64,000 nt of DNA. Origin: Isoetes taiwanensis. Taxonomy: Eukaryota > Streptophyta > Lycopodiopsida > Isoetales > Isoetaceae. Under the pieces are notes generated by a model, which was given only the letters and a program-made list of their open reading frames with translations, was not told the origin of the DNA and searched no databases. The stretch's first letter is position 1. Each line of letters opens with the position of its first letter. The DNA lies in the NCBI GenBank assembly GCA_021234155.1, contig JAJEKV010000086.1:1426001-1490000 (forward strand), given 5' to 3'. Position numbers and translations under genes: made by a program. This document shows, in pieces, positions 1-13,542 of the stretch.

Positions 1-3000
1 AAACGTCAAGGCCGCGCGATAGTGTGGAGTTCTATTTTAGTCGCTTCTACGGGATCGCGGTCGCTGCTCTCTTACGAGAGTTTCTACCTTTTCCTTGCAC
101 CACATTATGCAGCCTACCGTGCACTCACCATTGTGCTTTTGTTTACAAAGACTTGCTCTCTTCCGAGGACCGGGATGTCGAGCGGTCCAGATATAACCCC
201 TTCCAATGAAAGGAAATGGTGTATTGAGATTGCACAAAGCTATACCGCGACATTAAGGGTGACCGCAGAAAAGGACTCGTGGCCTGTTTCGCTGACCGAA
301 AAAAAAAGCCGAGGACGCTGAACAAGTTGGCATAGTGGTGGCAATGTGGAAGGCACGAAAGAACAATGTGCAAGATGCTATCATATGCAAAGCATTGAGG
401 ACACACAAGCATTGCGATTTCTAGAGTACATTTTGAAATGGCTTAATTATGACCCGCCTATGATGAAAGCCCGCAAAATGAACAAGCCGCCCACAGGAAA
501 AACGCCCCCACGCCGCCTAAGGGTTATGGCTGGTTGTTGCCATCCTATGAATCTCTCTTTGTCGTATAAAGGGAAACAGAGACATATTGCTCGGGTTCTC
601 AAGATGCAGAAATGGTTTGTCTACGTGATAAGAAGCCCGAGTCAGGCCTTGAAAGCGATTCGGGACGAAGATGCCCTCCGTGATGGACACTAATTGGCTA
701 AGAGCCGTGGCCAAGAAAAAGAGTGTGAAGCCTATTTGCTTTGGGAGAGACATCAGCACCAAAAGAAATTGCTCAAGAACCACAATCCACGATAAACCCC
801 TCGGTATTGTTAACCCTACTCTTCCTATTGCTATGAAGGCCCCGTGATAGCACTACATCCGACAAATGGATCTATTCCAAAAGTTCCCTTCTTTCGAGAA
901 TTAGCCCCTCGTGAATCGACACACCCACGAAGATAGCCCGCGCCCGCCAGTTCACAAACCCCCGATTCACGGATGCTTCCTCTAGACTAGCATTGCCATG
1001 GCACCATGCACCGCCATTCCGGTCGAGTTGAAGTTCAATCAAGAGGAACGCATAAGATGGCGAGCAAACCACTCGAAGGCTTGAGCAGTTCAAAAGGTTC
1101 TACCCTTAGGGGTTAATTGGTTTACAAAGATTTCTATTTTGATTGTGAACCTGCACCAAAGCAAACTTGACACACGAACGCGGTCAAATGACCATGTTCA
1201 AACTACGTTAAAAGCTTCAAGACATACCGACATGCGGAGGTCCTCACCCCCGCCGACGCCGTCCGTTTGACCCTATTACCAGGTAACTAATTCTTTATCT
1301 TTTGGACACTCGTTATGTAGATTTGACCTCACGGTTGTCTATCTTTCAGGAAGAGGGTGACATGGAGCAATCCAGAAGATTTGAAGGGCAAGAAATTTTA
1401 TATTATTTTCGCAACCATACGATTTTTGCCAAGACAACTCCTTTGTTCTATCGCCTACGAAGTTCGAGCAAAGCAAACGAGAATTTGCCAAAGTATATGC
1501 TAGAAGACGATCGAGGGTGCTCAACGGAAATCTTACAGACAAGGAATATATAGAGTTGAGTATTCAATGCAACGAAGTAATTGCAAACACCGTGTACAGA
1601 GAGCCACTGATTGAAAAACTGCAACAACTTCGTCATCAGGACAAGGCTTATGGTTGCCCTCCACAAGGACCTATAGGGACAGCTAAAACTTCAGCTTGGA
1701 AGGTATTTATTTGTTTTCTACTCGCCAAGTTCGCGCCGCGATCTTGATGACCTTGAAATTGCTTCGCCAGGATTTCCATGAAATTGCAACGACCACCTTG
1801 AAAGTGCAGGAGCTTAAGGATGAAAAACAATTCATTTTTATGGATGAAAAGGTTTTCAAGAAGTTAATGGAAGTTGCCGGTCCAGGGCGAAGTCGTAAAC
1901 TTCGATTAACCATGGTGAGTTTCCGGACAAGCCATCCAAAGACTTCTTTAACAAGACGGCTCCGGTTGCTACGAGGTATGTCGAATGCAGGAGAGGTGTC
2001 ACAAACTACCGATGAGATTATAGAAGGCAAGACGATTTAAAGGTGCAACGGGTTATAGCGGGAGATTTGATTGCAAACAATAGGCAATCGACATCGAACC
2101 CTCACTTTTATGAGGCGAAATTTTTTCTTATGCCACAAATTTCTTCGCAAAAAAAGGATTTCGATAGTCGAGGAGGAATTGCTTTGGGCTTTTCCCGATT
2201 TGATGAACAGAGAATAATGGATATATCGACAACCGATGCAGTATGCGTGAAGGCTAATTATAACAAGGATCATACACTAGGTAACCTACCAGAGCCTTTC
2301 TCGGAGCCAATCGGGAATATTCTAAAGCCGTAAGAGGCTAGAAAAAGAAAGGAAAAGAAAAATATTGTCATAGCAAAGATGACAAAGGATGGCATCCCTA
2401 CTTCCTCCCAAGTGTCGAGAATGCGACATTGATATTTATTGACATCCGAGGGATGAACAAGGTATGGGATTGCAAGAAATACACGATCTATTTACAAGGA
2501 TAGCTACCATGACGATTGCCAAAGTTTATCACTTGGTTATTATCATCGCCAAATGAATTTGCCAAATTGCTTGTACAAATGGAAGCAAATTCAGGCGGTG
2601 GCTACCTATCTTTAGGTTCCTATGAAGAAATGGGATGGGAGAGCAAACGAAGGGTGAAAGAACATCAATTACTTTATTAGTCATATGTGCATTAACAGGA
2701 GTGATGTTAACAGGTAACACCGTGGCAACGAGTTGAGCTTCACCTATCTCCACACGACAAGGCTCCTAAGTCAACACCATTGCCTCCAATGCCGCTAACG
2801 AGGTAATGAGGATGCCGACGAGAAGATAAAAAGAAATATCGGACTCTTTTTACGTGCAAACCAAGATTCAAATGGGCGGCAATGGAAGGAGATCTTGTAT
2901 TGAAATGCCGGTGAAAACCTCCTATGCCTACCATATTGTTGAGCAAGTTGTGCCGAATCGATGGTTGTGTTCGGATTTCTTTTTGGGGATGGGTTTTTCG

Positions 3001-4199
3001 TGTTGCTCTTATGCAAGGCAAAAGAGCGTGGCTTTCAAAGTTCGTGTAAAGTGTGCCATTTCCGAGGGCGTTCTTTGAAACGCTTGATAAAATGGCCAAT
3101 CCAAGTGCCGATGGGTTTGAGGAAGAGCCGAAAGCAGAGAGGGTTGAGAGCCGATCCAGCTCAACCCGACATCAGATCACCCAAAACACAGATCTATCAA
3201 AGTTGGATTCCATTTTGGAAAACCTCGATGCTAAGTCCTACGAAGAGAGAATGCAAGAAACAAAGCGCTTGCTTGAAGAGACGAAAAAAAGGTATAGAAG
3301 CCCTAGAGCCCACTTTTCAAAAAATTGAGTGCACTTAATGAGAAGCTTGATGGGTACATGCCTTTCTTGGAAAGCTTAACATCGGTTTGAATACGCATGC
3401 GTTGAACACATGGAGCTGCACCAAAGAAGACATGGAGATTGACCAAGATGAGGTTCTTGGGTCACAGGAGCATCAGGTACATTAAAGAAGAAGCGTAAGC
3501 TTCATCCACGTGAATGCGCTTGATCGGAGCTAACCGCAAAAACTAACTTATAGGCGGGAGCAAAGGTGCAATGGACAAATGAAGAATGGGAGCCCCGATT
3601 CACATCTCGGCACAAGATCGCAAAGGCCATGGGTGTTGTAGTTCCAGAGATCACAAAGTTATTCAGAGATGGACACAACACAAGCTATGGAATTGGGTAG
3701 AGAGCATGTCAATCGCGATGGCCAATGAAATGGGTGTGATAATTCGATCAAGTATCTCAAACACAATCAGAATAATTATCTCCTTCAATCAAGAATTATG
3801 TTGTATATTACTTCCTTCAATGGAAATTTTTGTTTCGGGAACTTTGGTTTTGTCTTTACCCATATCTTTTACCATATGTTTAATGCTAAAATAATGATGA
3901 CATCGATCCAGAGAACAATTATATGGCTTTAAATACTGAATTTTGTGTGATATCCTTGCTCCTCGGTACCTTCTTTTAACACAATGCTCTCATATGGTTT
4001 TAATAAAAGGCACATTATTTTGTCTCCTTTCACCGCTAAAAACATCGCGTCAAGGCTTTAACTAGAGAAGTTTTAACACTCCCTCCTACTACGTTATACT
4101 CGCGGTGAACCTTTGCATTAGCAGTAAAAACTATATTTCCGAATAAGACCGAAGCCTTTGCAGAATTTGTGCAAAAAAACGCCAACTTTTACTCAATTG
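1..4199. other. CpG-rich region with broken open frames, origin unknown
   Basis: No recognisable intact gene. The first ~3.7 kb is visibly richer in G+C and in CG dinucleotides than the rest of the window (for example 1-60 and 481-540 are above 50% GC), while most of the window is near one third GC. Several stretches look protein-like but are broken by stops and shifts, for example plus-strand frames at 1302-1747, 2043-2333, 3053-3328 (charged, probably helical) and 3568-3700. I could not assign any to a family. The region may be a decayed inserted element or transferred DNA; it ends where L1-type LINE sequence begins near 4.2 kb. Confidence 0.35.
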
Positions 4200-4209
4200 G
4201 TAGTAGTTT

Positions 4210-4473
4210 TTGCACTATATGGTACCCGCTAACCTATTTCATGCTAAACGAGAATTCCAAATTTCTCTAATTAATAAATTCATGCTTTTATCTGATAATC
4301 CTTCTCTTGCTTCAATCAAGAAATCCTTGCCCTCTAGGGCTAAGATCAAGGTCAAGACTAAAAAAGGTGATATATCCTTAGCTGATCTTACCAATTTGAA
4401 TAACACTCCTGCTGCTAATACCAGGAGTAAAAATAAAAAGGGAAAGGGGAAAAGCAGATATGTCAGATTTTAA
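4210..4473 (+). pseudogene. LINE ORF1 C-terminal remnant
   Basis: An 87-codon open stretch immediately upstream of the endonuclease frame. Its C-terminus is very basic (NTRSKNKKGKGKSR), as expected for the nucleic-acid-binding end of a plant LINE first ORF. The stop is 45 bp before the ATG of the second frame. No zinc knuckle is visible. The identification rests mainly on position. Confidence 0.45.
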
Positions 4474-4518
4474 CTCTCCCTTCTACTTTTCCTTATTGAT
4501 TTAGGTGTTGCCCTTCTA

Positions 4519-7396
4519 ATGAAGATCCTTTCTTGGAATGTTAGGGGTATCAAGGGCCCTCTTAAAAGAAGGAGAGTTATCTTCCAAGTCAGAAATTACA
4601 ATGTTGATATTATCCTTCTTCAGGAAGTCAAGCTCCCCAAATTTGAAGCTTCCAATCTTGGTGATTGGATTTACCCTGGTGCCTCTTTCACTTGGATTGA
4701 AGCTAGTGGTAGAAGTGGTGGTCTTGCCATGATCTGGAGAAACATAAAACATGTCTCCTTTTATAATTCTCCCTCTAAGATGTGACAGGCTGCTGTCTAC
4801 ACTATTCAAGAGTCTATTTTTGGGGTTATTAATATTTATGCTTCCACCAATCCTAAAGAGAGGGAAACCCTGTGGTCTCAAATGAGAGAAATTAGGTCTC
4901 TTCATCAAAAGGATCCTTATAAAATCTTCATATTGGAGAGGAAATGATAGAGAATTATCTGAAGAATATTGAAGAAAGTGAAGCCAAAAGTTCTGAAATT
5001 AACTGCAAAGTCAAGTTCAATAAGGAGATGGATTTTGGCAGCTCTAAGTTCTTTTTCAAAATGGCTAAAAATAGGCTGCTTAAAAATTCCATCACACAAG
5101 TTAGAACTGATGCAGGTACTATTCTGGATGATCCGAAGCTCATCAAATCCTTCTTTCAGTAAAATTATGTCTCTCTTTTTTCAAAGGTTCCTCCCGATCA
5201 GATTGATTCTACAAGAGAAAAGGATTTCTTAGCTCTTATGGACACCATAATTCCATCTTCAATAGATTGTATGGATGACTCTATAGTTAATCCTCCCAAT
5301 GAAGAAGAAGTTCTCAATATTTTTTTCTCTTTTGGGTACAACAAATCTCCTGGCCCTGATTGTCTTCCAAGTGAATTTTATATTCATTTTTGGGATATTC
5401 TTAAATCTGATCTTCTTTCCATGGTTAGAGGTTATTGGGAAGCTAATTATCTTCATCCTTCAATCTTGGCTAGTTTCAATGCTCTCATTCCTAAAGTGGA
5501 TAATCCCTTTGCCTTCTCTGAATGGAGACCTATCTCTCTTACTAACACCTCTTACAAGATCTGTGCCAAAATTATAGCTAATAGGATAAAGGCTTATCTG
5601 CAGAAAAATATCTCTCAGTATCAATCTGCCTTTCTTTTAAATAGGTTTATTTTAGACAATTATATTGTAGGCATGGAAGGCCTTCATTGGAATAAAATAT
5701 CCAATCAAAATTGTGTGCTCCTTAAATTGGATTTCAAGCATTCTTTTGATACGGGATTTTCTAGACTTCTCTAACTAAATTTGGCTTTCATTCTAAACTT
5801 AAGCTGCTTAGTCATGGCCTAAATGTCAACTCCAATTCTGCTGTTATCTTAAATGGCACACCTTCTCAATTTTTTCCCTTATCTCGAGGTGTGAGACAAG
5901 GGTGTCCTCTTGCTCCCTATCTTTTACTAATTGTGGCAGAGATGCTAACCGGAGCTATTCCGCATCTTCAAGCTTTAGGAAGGATTTTTGGACTTAAAAT
6001 GCCAAATAGTGATAATTCTCTCACCATCTCCCAATATGTTGATGATACATTTGCTTTTTTGGATGCCAATATCTCTAATATTGACTTCTTTTCTTGAGAT
6101 CATCGGTTAATTCTCTTCGAGCCTTTGGAGTTCATTTGAATCTGGCCAAATGCACTATTATTGGTGACATCAATCATTCAAATTTTGCTAATATTAAGGT
6201 TCTAAATTGCAATCAAGCTTCTATGCTGTTAGGAATGCCTTTCTCTTTGAATTCTTGCTTATAAAGACTTTGGCAATCTATTGTTGATAGAATTAAGAGA
6301 AAGCTAAATAATTATAGGAGCTGCTTATCTTTTGCAGGTAGAACTCTTATTGCAAATTCTGTCTTGGCCAGCTCTCATATATATTTCTTCTTCTGCTCTG
6401 GTTGCTCCAAAGAGTGTTTATATTGAATTAGAGAAAATTATCAGGAACTTCATTTGAAAAGGATCCCACTTGGTAAATTGGAACTCTGTAGCTAGAACCA
6501 AGTATCTAGAGGGGCTAGGCTGTAAAGATCTTCACCTGCAGGCCTAAGGCCCTTTTTTTTTTTGCATAAATGATCTTTACTGTCATAAATTATCTTTACA
6601 TCAACAATAAGCTTATGTCATGGACTTTCTTGAGAAATATTATCCAGGGTACCTCTAGTGACAAGAAGATTTTCCTTCATCTCAAATCTATCCTCCCACA
6701 TATTTGGTTGAATCGGTCTGTTCTTAAAGCTACTAACTGGTGTTTGAATGGTAAATGCTCTTATAAAGTTAGTAGAATTTACTCCATCATTAGCAAATTT
6801 GACATCCCCTCTAAAGCCATTTCTAAATGGTTTATTTCTGAGGAGGAAGGTAAAACCCTTTTTCAAGAAGTTTGGAATTCTTTTTGCTTCCCTAAGGTGA
6901 GCTTTTTCATTTGGTTAGTGGCTCATAGGAGTATCCCTAATCTTCAAGTTATCTCAAGGAGACATAATAATATTTTTGCCCTTTGTCACTCTGGCTGTTT
7001 GCTAGAAAAAAGTCTTGATACATTTTCTTTTGTCCTAAACTGGCTCCTTTTTGGTCTTGGTTTAGTGATAAATTGGGTGCTATAGTGAATGGTAATTTGC
7101 TATCTTATATTCAGAATAAATGATCATGTTCATTGCTCTATGGAATATATGGAAAGCTAGGAATAGAGTAGTGTATGGCAATAAAAACTTTTCTATTTTT
7201 TGGATCAAGATGCATTTCCAGCTGGATGTTGAGTCAACTGCTTCTGCTCACAAAAGGAAACTTACTGATAAATATGGCAGGAAATGTGATTCTATTTGAG
7301 TGTTTAAGGGTTCTTTTGACTTATTTGTCTCTAATTTGAATGTCATTGATTCTAATTCCATTTTTCTTGACCTTGATAGCTTATCTAAATCTATGT
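4519..7396 (+). pseudogene. LINE ORF2 polyprotein (endonuclease, reverse transcriptase, zf-RVT), broken
   Basis: This is the LINE protein that nicks target DNA and reverse transcribes the element RNA at the nick. The endonuclease starts at 4519 with MKILSWNVRGIKGP, followed by the QEVKL motif typical of AP-like endonucleases; a stop at 4783 ends this frame. The reverse transcriptase occupies about 5238-6097: NKSPGPDCLPSEF, the EWRPISLTNTSYKI block, MRQGCPLAPYLL at 5891, and the catalytic box as QYVDDTFAF near 6031. A C-terminal region at 6570-7085 has the WNSFCFPKVSFFIWL pattern of plant zf-RVT domains. At least four stops or shifts separate the pieces, so it cannot make a working protein. 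Confidence 0.85.
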
Positions 7397-8062
7397 AAGA
7401 GAAATGTTGGTGATTTGAAATTTCAAAAGGAAAGGTGAAGACATGGACTTAAATGATTCGTCTCTCATGTATCATTACTATGTGTCAGAAGGACAGTTCA
7501 CAAGATACAGAGAGTTTTACTACACTCACAGACTTCTGGCAGATTTGTACGGATCCTTGCCCTTGCTCAGTGAAACTAAGAACCTTGATTCCTCCTTTGA
7601 TGAAGCTGTTGATCTGATAGTTGACCACTATACTTTGGCTCTGCAGACTCTTTTTACTCTTTCCTCAATGCTAAACTTGACTCTCTTTCTTCATAAACTA
7701 ACTCCACTTTAAATCATCATCTTGTAAGAGTATTTGGTTGGCTAAATCATTTTCCAGGTTTTGGTCAGTTATGGCATTGGAGTTTGGGACTCTTGATTGG
7801 GGTCGAGGCTGGAATTTTGAGCTTTGAGTGCTCCTGCTCATTTTTGAAGGATCATATCCTGTATTACTTTCAAAGGTAAATGCTTCATCTTTTCATTTTT
7901 CAGCTTAACAATAAGCCCCTTCCTCCTAAGGAAAGGCTGTAGTTAAAATTTTTCATGCTTCACTACTTTCTGCTATGCCTAGCAGAATTATGTATTGCTT
8001 TCCTTGATTAATGAAAAAATCCACTCTTACTCTCCAAAAAGGGAGAAAAAAAAAAAAAAAAA

Positions 8063-9164
8063 CAACATAAGGGGAATCCTATATAAGGCTCAGACTCATG
8101 GGGATCGACTGACAGCTTGGGTCTCCAGAAGTCAATGCAGACAGAATTCATGGCAAATGGATTGGGCTGGCATAAGAACATGGTCGTTGGGTAGTCCACT
8201 CCATCCGCCCCTCCTATGCATACTTTGCAGATAGGCTGACAAGTCTTGGAGCCTGACCGTAGCCTGTCGGGTGCATAGCCAAAGGGCTGCTACTGGGTTA
8301 CATCTCCCCAGTTCCTAATGAAGCAAGAGAAGATCACTCCCCTCCAGAAGATGCATGCCAATTATAGGGGGCTAGAGAGCCACTGCTCGTCTACGACTTC
8401 AACCCCATTGAAGGTGATGCATCACTATTTCCATGTTGATGTTATTGTATCTGTTTATGATGTGATCTTGTTATGGTGATTGCAACCTTTGAGGTGATTA
8501 TGTGATTGATGTGATGTTTTGTGCTCATGTTTTTATGCTTCTGCGGTTAGGTTTGTCCCGAGGGAGACGAGATGAATGATACATCTATTCTTCCCACGTC
8601 AGATTCTTGCTCACTATCAAGAGTCTGACGTCATATAGACGACCTCATGTTGGCAAGCTTGTGTTGATAGGAGGGAATCTCTTGTTTATGTATGGTCAGG
8701 GCATCGTCTACGAGCAAGGGGCGTCATATCTATTAGTGTGCAGAATGGGGAAGCCCTTCCTAATGGAAAGAAGCTAGAGAAGTGTTTGATACCATTTGAA
8801 GCAAATTGAAAATTTACCACACGCTTGGACATCATGCGTATTTTGATTTAGGGTGCCAGTCTCTCCATATTGTGATGCAAATTCTCCATCTAATCTCATC
8901 TCAGGCCTGCCCTACTGCTAGTTCTTTTTTTTTTTTTTTTTTTTTTTTTGGTTCCTAGTACTATTTTTGCATAGTAGCATGAAACACATGGAACATAACT
9001 TGGCATCTTGCTCAAGGGTTGTGCTATACACTAATGCACATGGCATAGGGGCAATCAGTAGTGCCTGAGACCACGTTTTGTAGAATCCACAAATAACACA
9101 TAAAATGTGTTCTCTAATTACAAATGTTGCACATCTTATAGATTTATTGACGTCTTTTATAATT
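8063..9164. other. Intergenic stretch, no gene seen
   Basis: No open frame of recognisable family on either strand. It contains a 25-nt poly-T tract at 8925-8949, which would be the A tail of a minus-strand retroposed copy, but no body of a known retroposon could be recognised next to it. Confidence 0.5.
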
Positions 9165-9210
9165 ACAAGAAACTTATCGCGGCCAAGGCGGCCGCGAACG
9201 TTTCTCTTCC
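9165..9210. repeat. GC-rich palindrome, copy 1
   Basis: A dyad with outer arms AAGAAAC / GTTTCTCTT and an inner GC stem CGCGGCC / GGCCGCG around a short loop. A near-identical copy lies at 12308-12355. Both lie in the same orientation and bound a CpG-rich segment. Confidence 0.75.
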
Positions 9211-12200
9211 CCAACTCGTCTATACATGCTAGAACATGCAGACTTTAAACCTGCATTTTGTTGCCTTGTGTTCGGTGCACGCACATGAAGGTTGGAGCTT
9301 CCCCACAATTGAATTTTGGATTTAGTATTTGAAACTCGTTTAGATCTTTAAATTTCAGTGCTCTCCAAGCCTTTGATTAAGGCTTCCCGTGAAAACTTCT
9401 AGTTGTTAACGACGGCTGCCTACTGGGAACTCTAGCATATTTTGATCATGACAACCACCTACAAAGTATCTCGATAAATCAAATATATAGATTGTATTAG
9501 CTCCTATACCATTTTCCGTGCTTTTTATTTCTAACTTCATGTGTGTAGAATACTTGGATATGGAACTCCGGCTAGTCTGACTTGGTTGCATAGTTTTAGT
9601 TGCCGACCTATTCTTTGTATTTGTAGATTTTAACAATCCCTCTTGACAAATGTAAGGCAAGACATATTATATTATCTTCTCATTTATATCACTAACTACT
9701 AATAGATTGCCTTCCTTATGGAACGTAACCAGCGGGGTACGGTATTTGCCCGAATATGTTAGATCAGAAGGCAAATACTGTGGTCCTCTAACTAGGTATG
9801 GAGGAAATGATCCGATGCAGAGCGACAATGGGACCTTTTGTTTGGCATTTCACGAGTTCAACAACAATCTTGGAAACTTCAACTTGTCGGCTTGTTATGG
9901 GTTGCGTAATAATGTAAGCATCGGTGTTCCAATACGGATTGCCCAGTAAAATGTAACGCAAAAGAAAAATCTGCCGCCTGTTGCTTGGCGTAATTAATTC
10001 AAAGTTTATACTTTTGAACTCGGCTCGAAAATGGAGGTTTAATTTGGGAATCTTCAACTAATGTATCTTTCTCAGAGCTGAACGAAGTCCGGCAATTGGA
10101 TAATGTATGACAATGAGCGTCAAGTGATATGGCAAAGCTTTTGATTTTCCTTCCGATGTTATACTCCCATGGCATAGCCTTGCAAGTCCCTACATGCCGA
10201 ATGAGCGAAAAAAAAACTCTTCAAGCGGAGAAACGAGGGGATCTATACCGCAACTATTGAACATAACAAAGTTGGTTTTCTATCTCAACGTAAGTGCAAA
10301 GTCTGACCTTATTTTGTTAAAGCCTCGATTTCGATCTTTGCAAGCAAGCTTCGTTCATCTACAAACCCAATAATCTTGAAATAAGTTTTGCGATTCTAAT
10401 ATTTCTTCAACTTTGCAAAGGGGCGAGTGTTTGGCGGTAACAACGGTGACATTGAGCTCCTTCAAAACCCATCCGGATGGGCTTGTGGTCTGCATTATTC
10501 GGAGATGAAGCTGCGCCGCCGCTGCGCTTATCATTGGATCAGACCTGTTCGTAAATCGAAAAACCCCCGTTTGAGCCGCATTGGTCGGGTTCAGAGAGAC
10601 GGGGCATATCTACCATTCATAACAACTTTGTGGATCTGTCTTTTTTTACCCGCTATTGGGGAGGTTTTTCAACGCATTTGGAACAAAACCGCGATAGAGT
10701 CCTACCACCCCATCACGAGCAATGATGCCCGTATTCGAGGGACAATCGTAATAAAGATTATTATTAAAATGGAAATGACATGTATCATTTATAAGCACAT
10801 CCAAATACGGAAAAGCATCCAAAGATTGCGGTGAAATGGTGTCCCCTTCATTTGCATTTGCCTCTAACGGTGTCCAATGGATAACACATAATTGTTGCAA
10901 ATGTTGCGGACATCAATGCAGCCACAAAGGATGACTTCGGCCTTTTGCGGATCTCTTAGGCAATGCCTTCTTGATCCCGCAAACTTCTACCATGAGACAT
11001 GCGGTTCTTTTTTCATGTCGAGGGACCCTAGCTTTGACCGCACTATATGGTACAACTCGAATAACCTGCCAAGAGGGCACTTATTAAATATATCTGCATC
11101 AAGTTTTCAGAAATCTTTTTCAAAGGCTTGTTAGACCCTCCATACATATTAGTCGACATAATAATCGACATTCTATGAGCCGAACTACTACCTGTGGAAG
11201 GTTTCCTTTCCAGTAGCCAGTAATGCCATCATCCTGCCCAATTTTGACTAGAGCCTGTAAAGGCAATTTACTGATAGGAAATTCAAAATGGCAGCTGCAT
11301 TTGTTAAATATTCACCGATGCTTTCCATTTCTCATTTTGCAAGAAAAATACCTCGATAAACCCAATGCTCTTCTTGGCACCTTCTGCTGGAGCTCGTAAC
11401 CCATGAATCTGAGATGACCAAAATACACGCACATTACATTCACCGAGGATACAACCGCCTTATATGAAAATGGAAGCCTTGAATTTCCGCAATGCCATAC
11501 AGACTGCATTAGAAGCTTCACTGTCGAGGGGAGCCGATCCACATTTTACAAGGGTCGCACTCAAAGAATTGCGCCCGACCACAAACAATGCCAAATCATT
11601 GGGAATATAATTCATCAAAGCAACATGATGTCCGAGAAGCTGCTTCCAGCTTGGGTTAAAACCTTTCCTTATGACAATTGTTTCCTCAATTCATAACCTT
11701 AGATGCGTTTTTCACCTCCACATCCTTCACCTGGGACAACCCACTAACAGAAATTGCAAAAAAGAGACGAGGGCTTTGTTTCTGTCTGGAATTTTCATTT
11801 TTTCTCACAGGCTCGCCAACAGCACAGAAACACAGAGGAGTTTCTACCAATCCTTGGCGAATGTGTTCCACCTTCTCAAAGATGTTCCCGAACACAGAAG
11901 AAGAAATAACAGAGGATAAAAGGCAAAAAAGGGCATATCATTGCCGGAATGTTGCTTGGGAGGATCAAGAATATTGTCCCACAATTTTCCCTTTTGCAAG
12001 CTTTCTCCAAAACTTAGAACATTCGGCAGCTTGGCTTGACTATGGCGGAGAAGTGCAGATGCAGAGCTCACCGGAACCAGAGCAAATCGAAACTCGTAGG
12101 AAGAAAGAAAGGGTCATTGCTTGCAGGGGAAGAAAGAAAGGGGGCGTAGCAGCCACCGGAGAGATTGCTTGAAGAGCAAGAAAGAGAAATTTTCGGACTT

Positions 12201-12307
12201 TTTATTTTTTGTTATTTTTTTTATGTAAACGTGTCATGCCTAGGTTTTTTTTCAGGGTGGAAATATTAGGCTCAAACAAAAATTGTACCTGCTTTATATA
12301 TGTATTG
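9211..12307. other. CpG-rich segment between two palindromes, unknown relics
   Basis: No intact gene recognised. Short protein-like stretches occur on both strands: plus strand 9707-9949 (contains YCGPLTRYGGNDPMQSDNG), plus strand 10892-11134, and minus strand about 11640-11312 (contains HHVALMNYIPNDLALFVV). None matches a family I can name, and all are short and interrupted. Base composition resembles 1-3.7 kb more than the surrounding DNA. Confidence 0.35.
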
Positions 12308-12355
12308 ACAAGAAACTTATCGCGGCGGCCAAGGCCGCCGCGAACGTTTCTCTTC
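12308..12355. repeat. GC-rich palindrome, copy 2
   Basis: Same repeat as 9165-9210, with identical outer sequence (ACAAGAAACTTATCGCGG ... CGCGAACGTTTCTCTTC) but a longer perfect inner stem CGCGGCGGCC / GGCCGCCGCG around AA. The centre differs from copy 1 while the stem is kept. Confidence 0.75.
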
Positions 12356-13542
12356 TTCCAACCCTATCAACCAGACTTACGATATGTTCCAGATATTATC
12401 TAGCTTGAGATTTGTGATAGTTTAGCTTCCACAATAGGCATCCTTGAATTACAACTGATAGATTCAAACAAAGGTCGTCGCTTATTCTTCCTATCACTCT
12501 ATCAACTTGCAGAAATCGACCCTGCAGTATAGCCATGTGTTTTGTGCTTTCAAGATAAATGCTATGGCCGTTGTAAAGCAAAATTTTTGTATTAACAATT
12601 GGTGCATGTCTTAGAACGGCATGGGCAGGGCGTAGTATCTAATATGAATAATAAAAAAATGATATTAAAATCTAAAGGTTACTGATGACATGGCACTACT
12701 CAGTATTGCGGAAGAAAAAAAAGGGCAGCCGATATCGCGGTAGAATCAAAGCCGTTACAATAAATTTCTTATACGATAAACTTCTTGTACATATAAGTTC
12801 CGCTGGACATAATCAATGTCTGGCATCACATAACCATGTGCAGCTGCTACAACCATAACAATTTCCGAAAAATCACCCAACTCAATTCTATTTTCAAAGA
12901 ATCACCCAATCCAATTTTGGCCAAGCTTTGGAATCTGCTGAAGACTAGGGTCTGCAGAGGCATCTTCATTTTCCAATATAGGGGCAATCCTTCACCGAAA
13001 ATCTTGAGAGGAAAAGATAAAATGGCTCACTCGTAGTGCCACCAGCTCACCATGTTGCCGCCAGCATTTATTGGAGGAAAAAGTATCTGTCCAAGATGTT
13101 ACCTATTGCATGAATTATCTAAGCACCTTTAAACAATGCAGCCACTTTACTTGAATAGAACATAACATGATTGTAGCTACAAAATAATATTTTTATGCCT
13201 TTCTCTCTCCCATAACATTTTCCTTATTCAAGTGGGAAAGGAATTCTACAACGTTCTTCTGTCATATTTTCTAAAATGCAAGAACGAACAGTTCCTTTTT
13301 AGCTCGACATAACATTTGCATGAACACATGACATGCAGCAATGTCATGGTGTGTAGGACAGAGCACATATATGGCCCCTGCAACTCCACAGAAGGGAGGT
13401 ACATCTTCTGGACCGCAGTTCATTTTAACTGAATTTTAATTTTGCACTGCCATGCAAAAGCAGCTCCAAACTATGAGCTTAACTTTCCAGATGCCCCTTA
13501 AAAATGCTCTTGTTGGTATCCATACTCCATAGCATTGACACG
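12356..13542. other. Downstream flank of L19, no gene seen
   Basis: AT-rich sequence without a recognisable open frame. Its right end would be the 3' flank of the minus-strand L19 gene. No structured RNA or mobile element was recognised. Confidence 0.5.

Larger units (their letters stand above)
4200..8062 (+). mobile_element. L1-type LINE, decayed
   Basis: A plant L1-clade non-LTR retrotransposon on the plus strand. In order it shows a short basic remnant of the first frame, an AP-like endonuclease, a reverse transcriptase and a zf-RVT-type C-terminal region, then an untranslated 3' end with an ATTAATGAAAAAATCC stretch and an A-rich tail at 8041-8062. Multiple stops and frame changes interrupt the coding sequence, so the copy is dead. 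The 5' boundary and target-site duplication were not found. Confidence 0.85.

Noticed and set aside
1648-2040. Overlapping open frames on both strands near 1.7-2.0 kb as a gene
   Set aside because: Neither frame has recognisable motifs, and neighbouring protein-like pieces are in different frames, so only a broken relic is supported.
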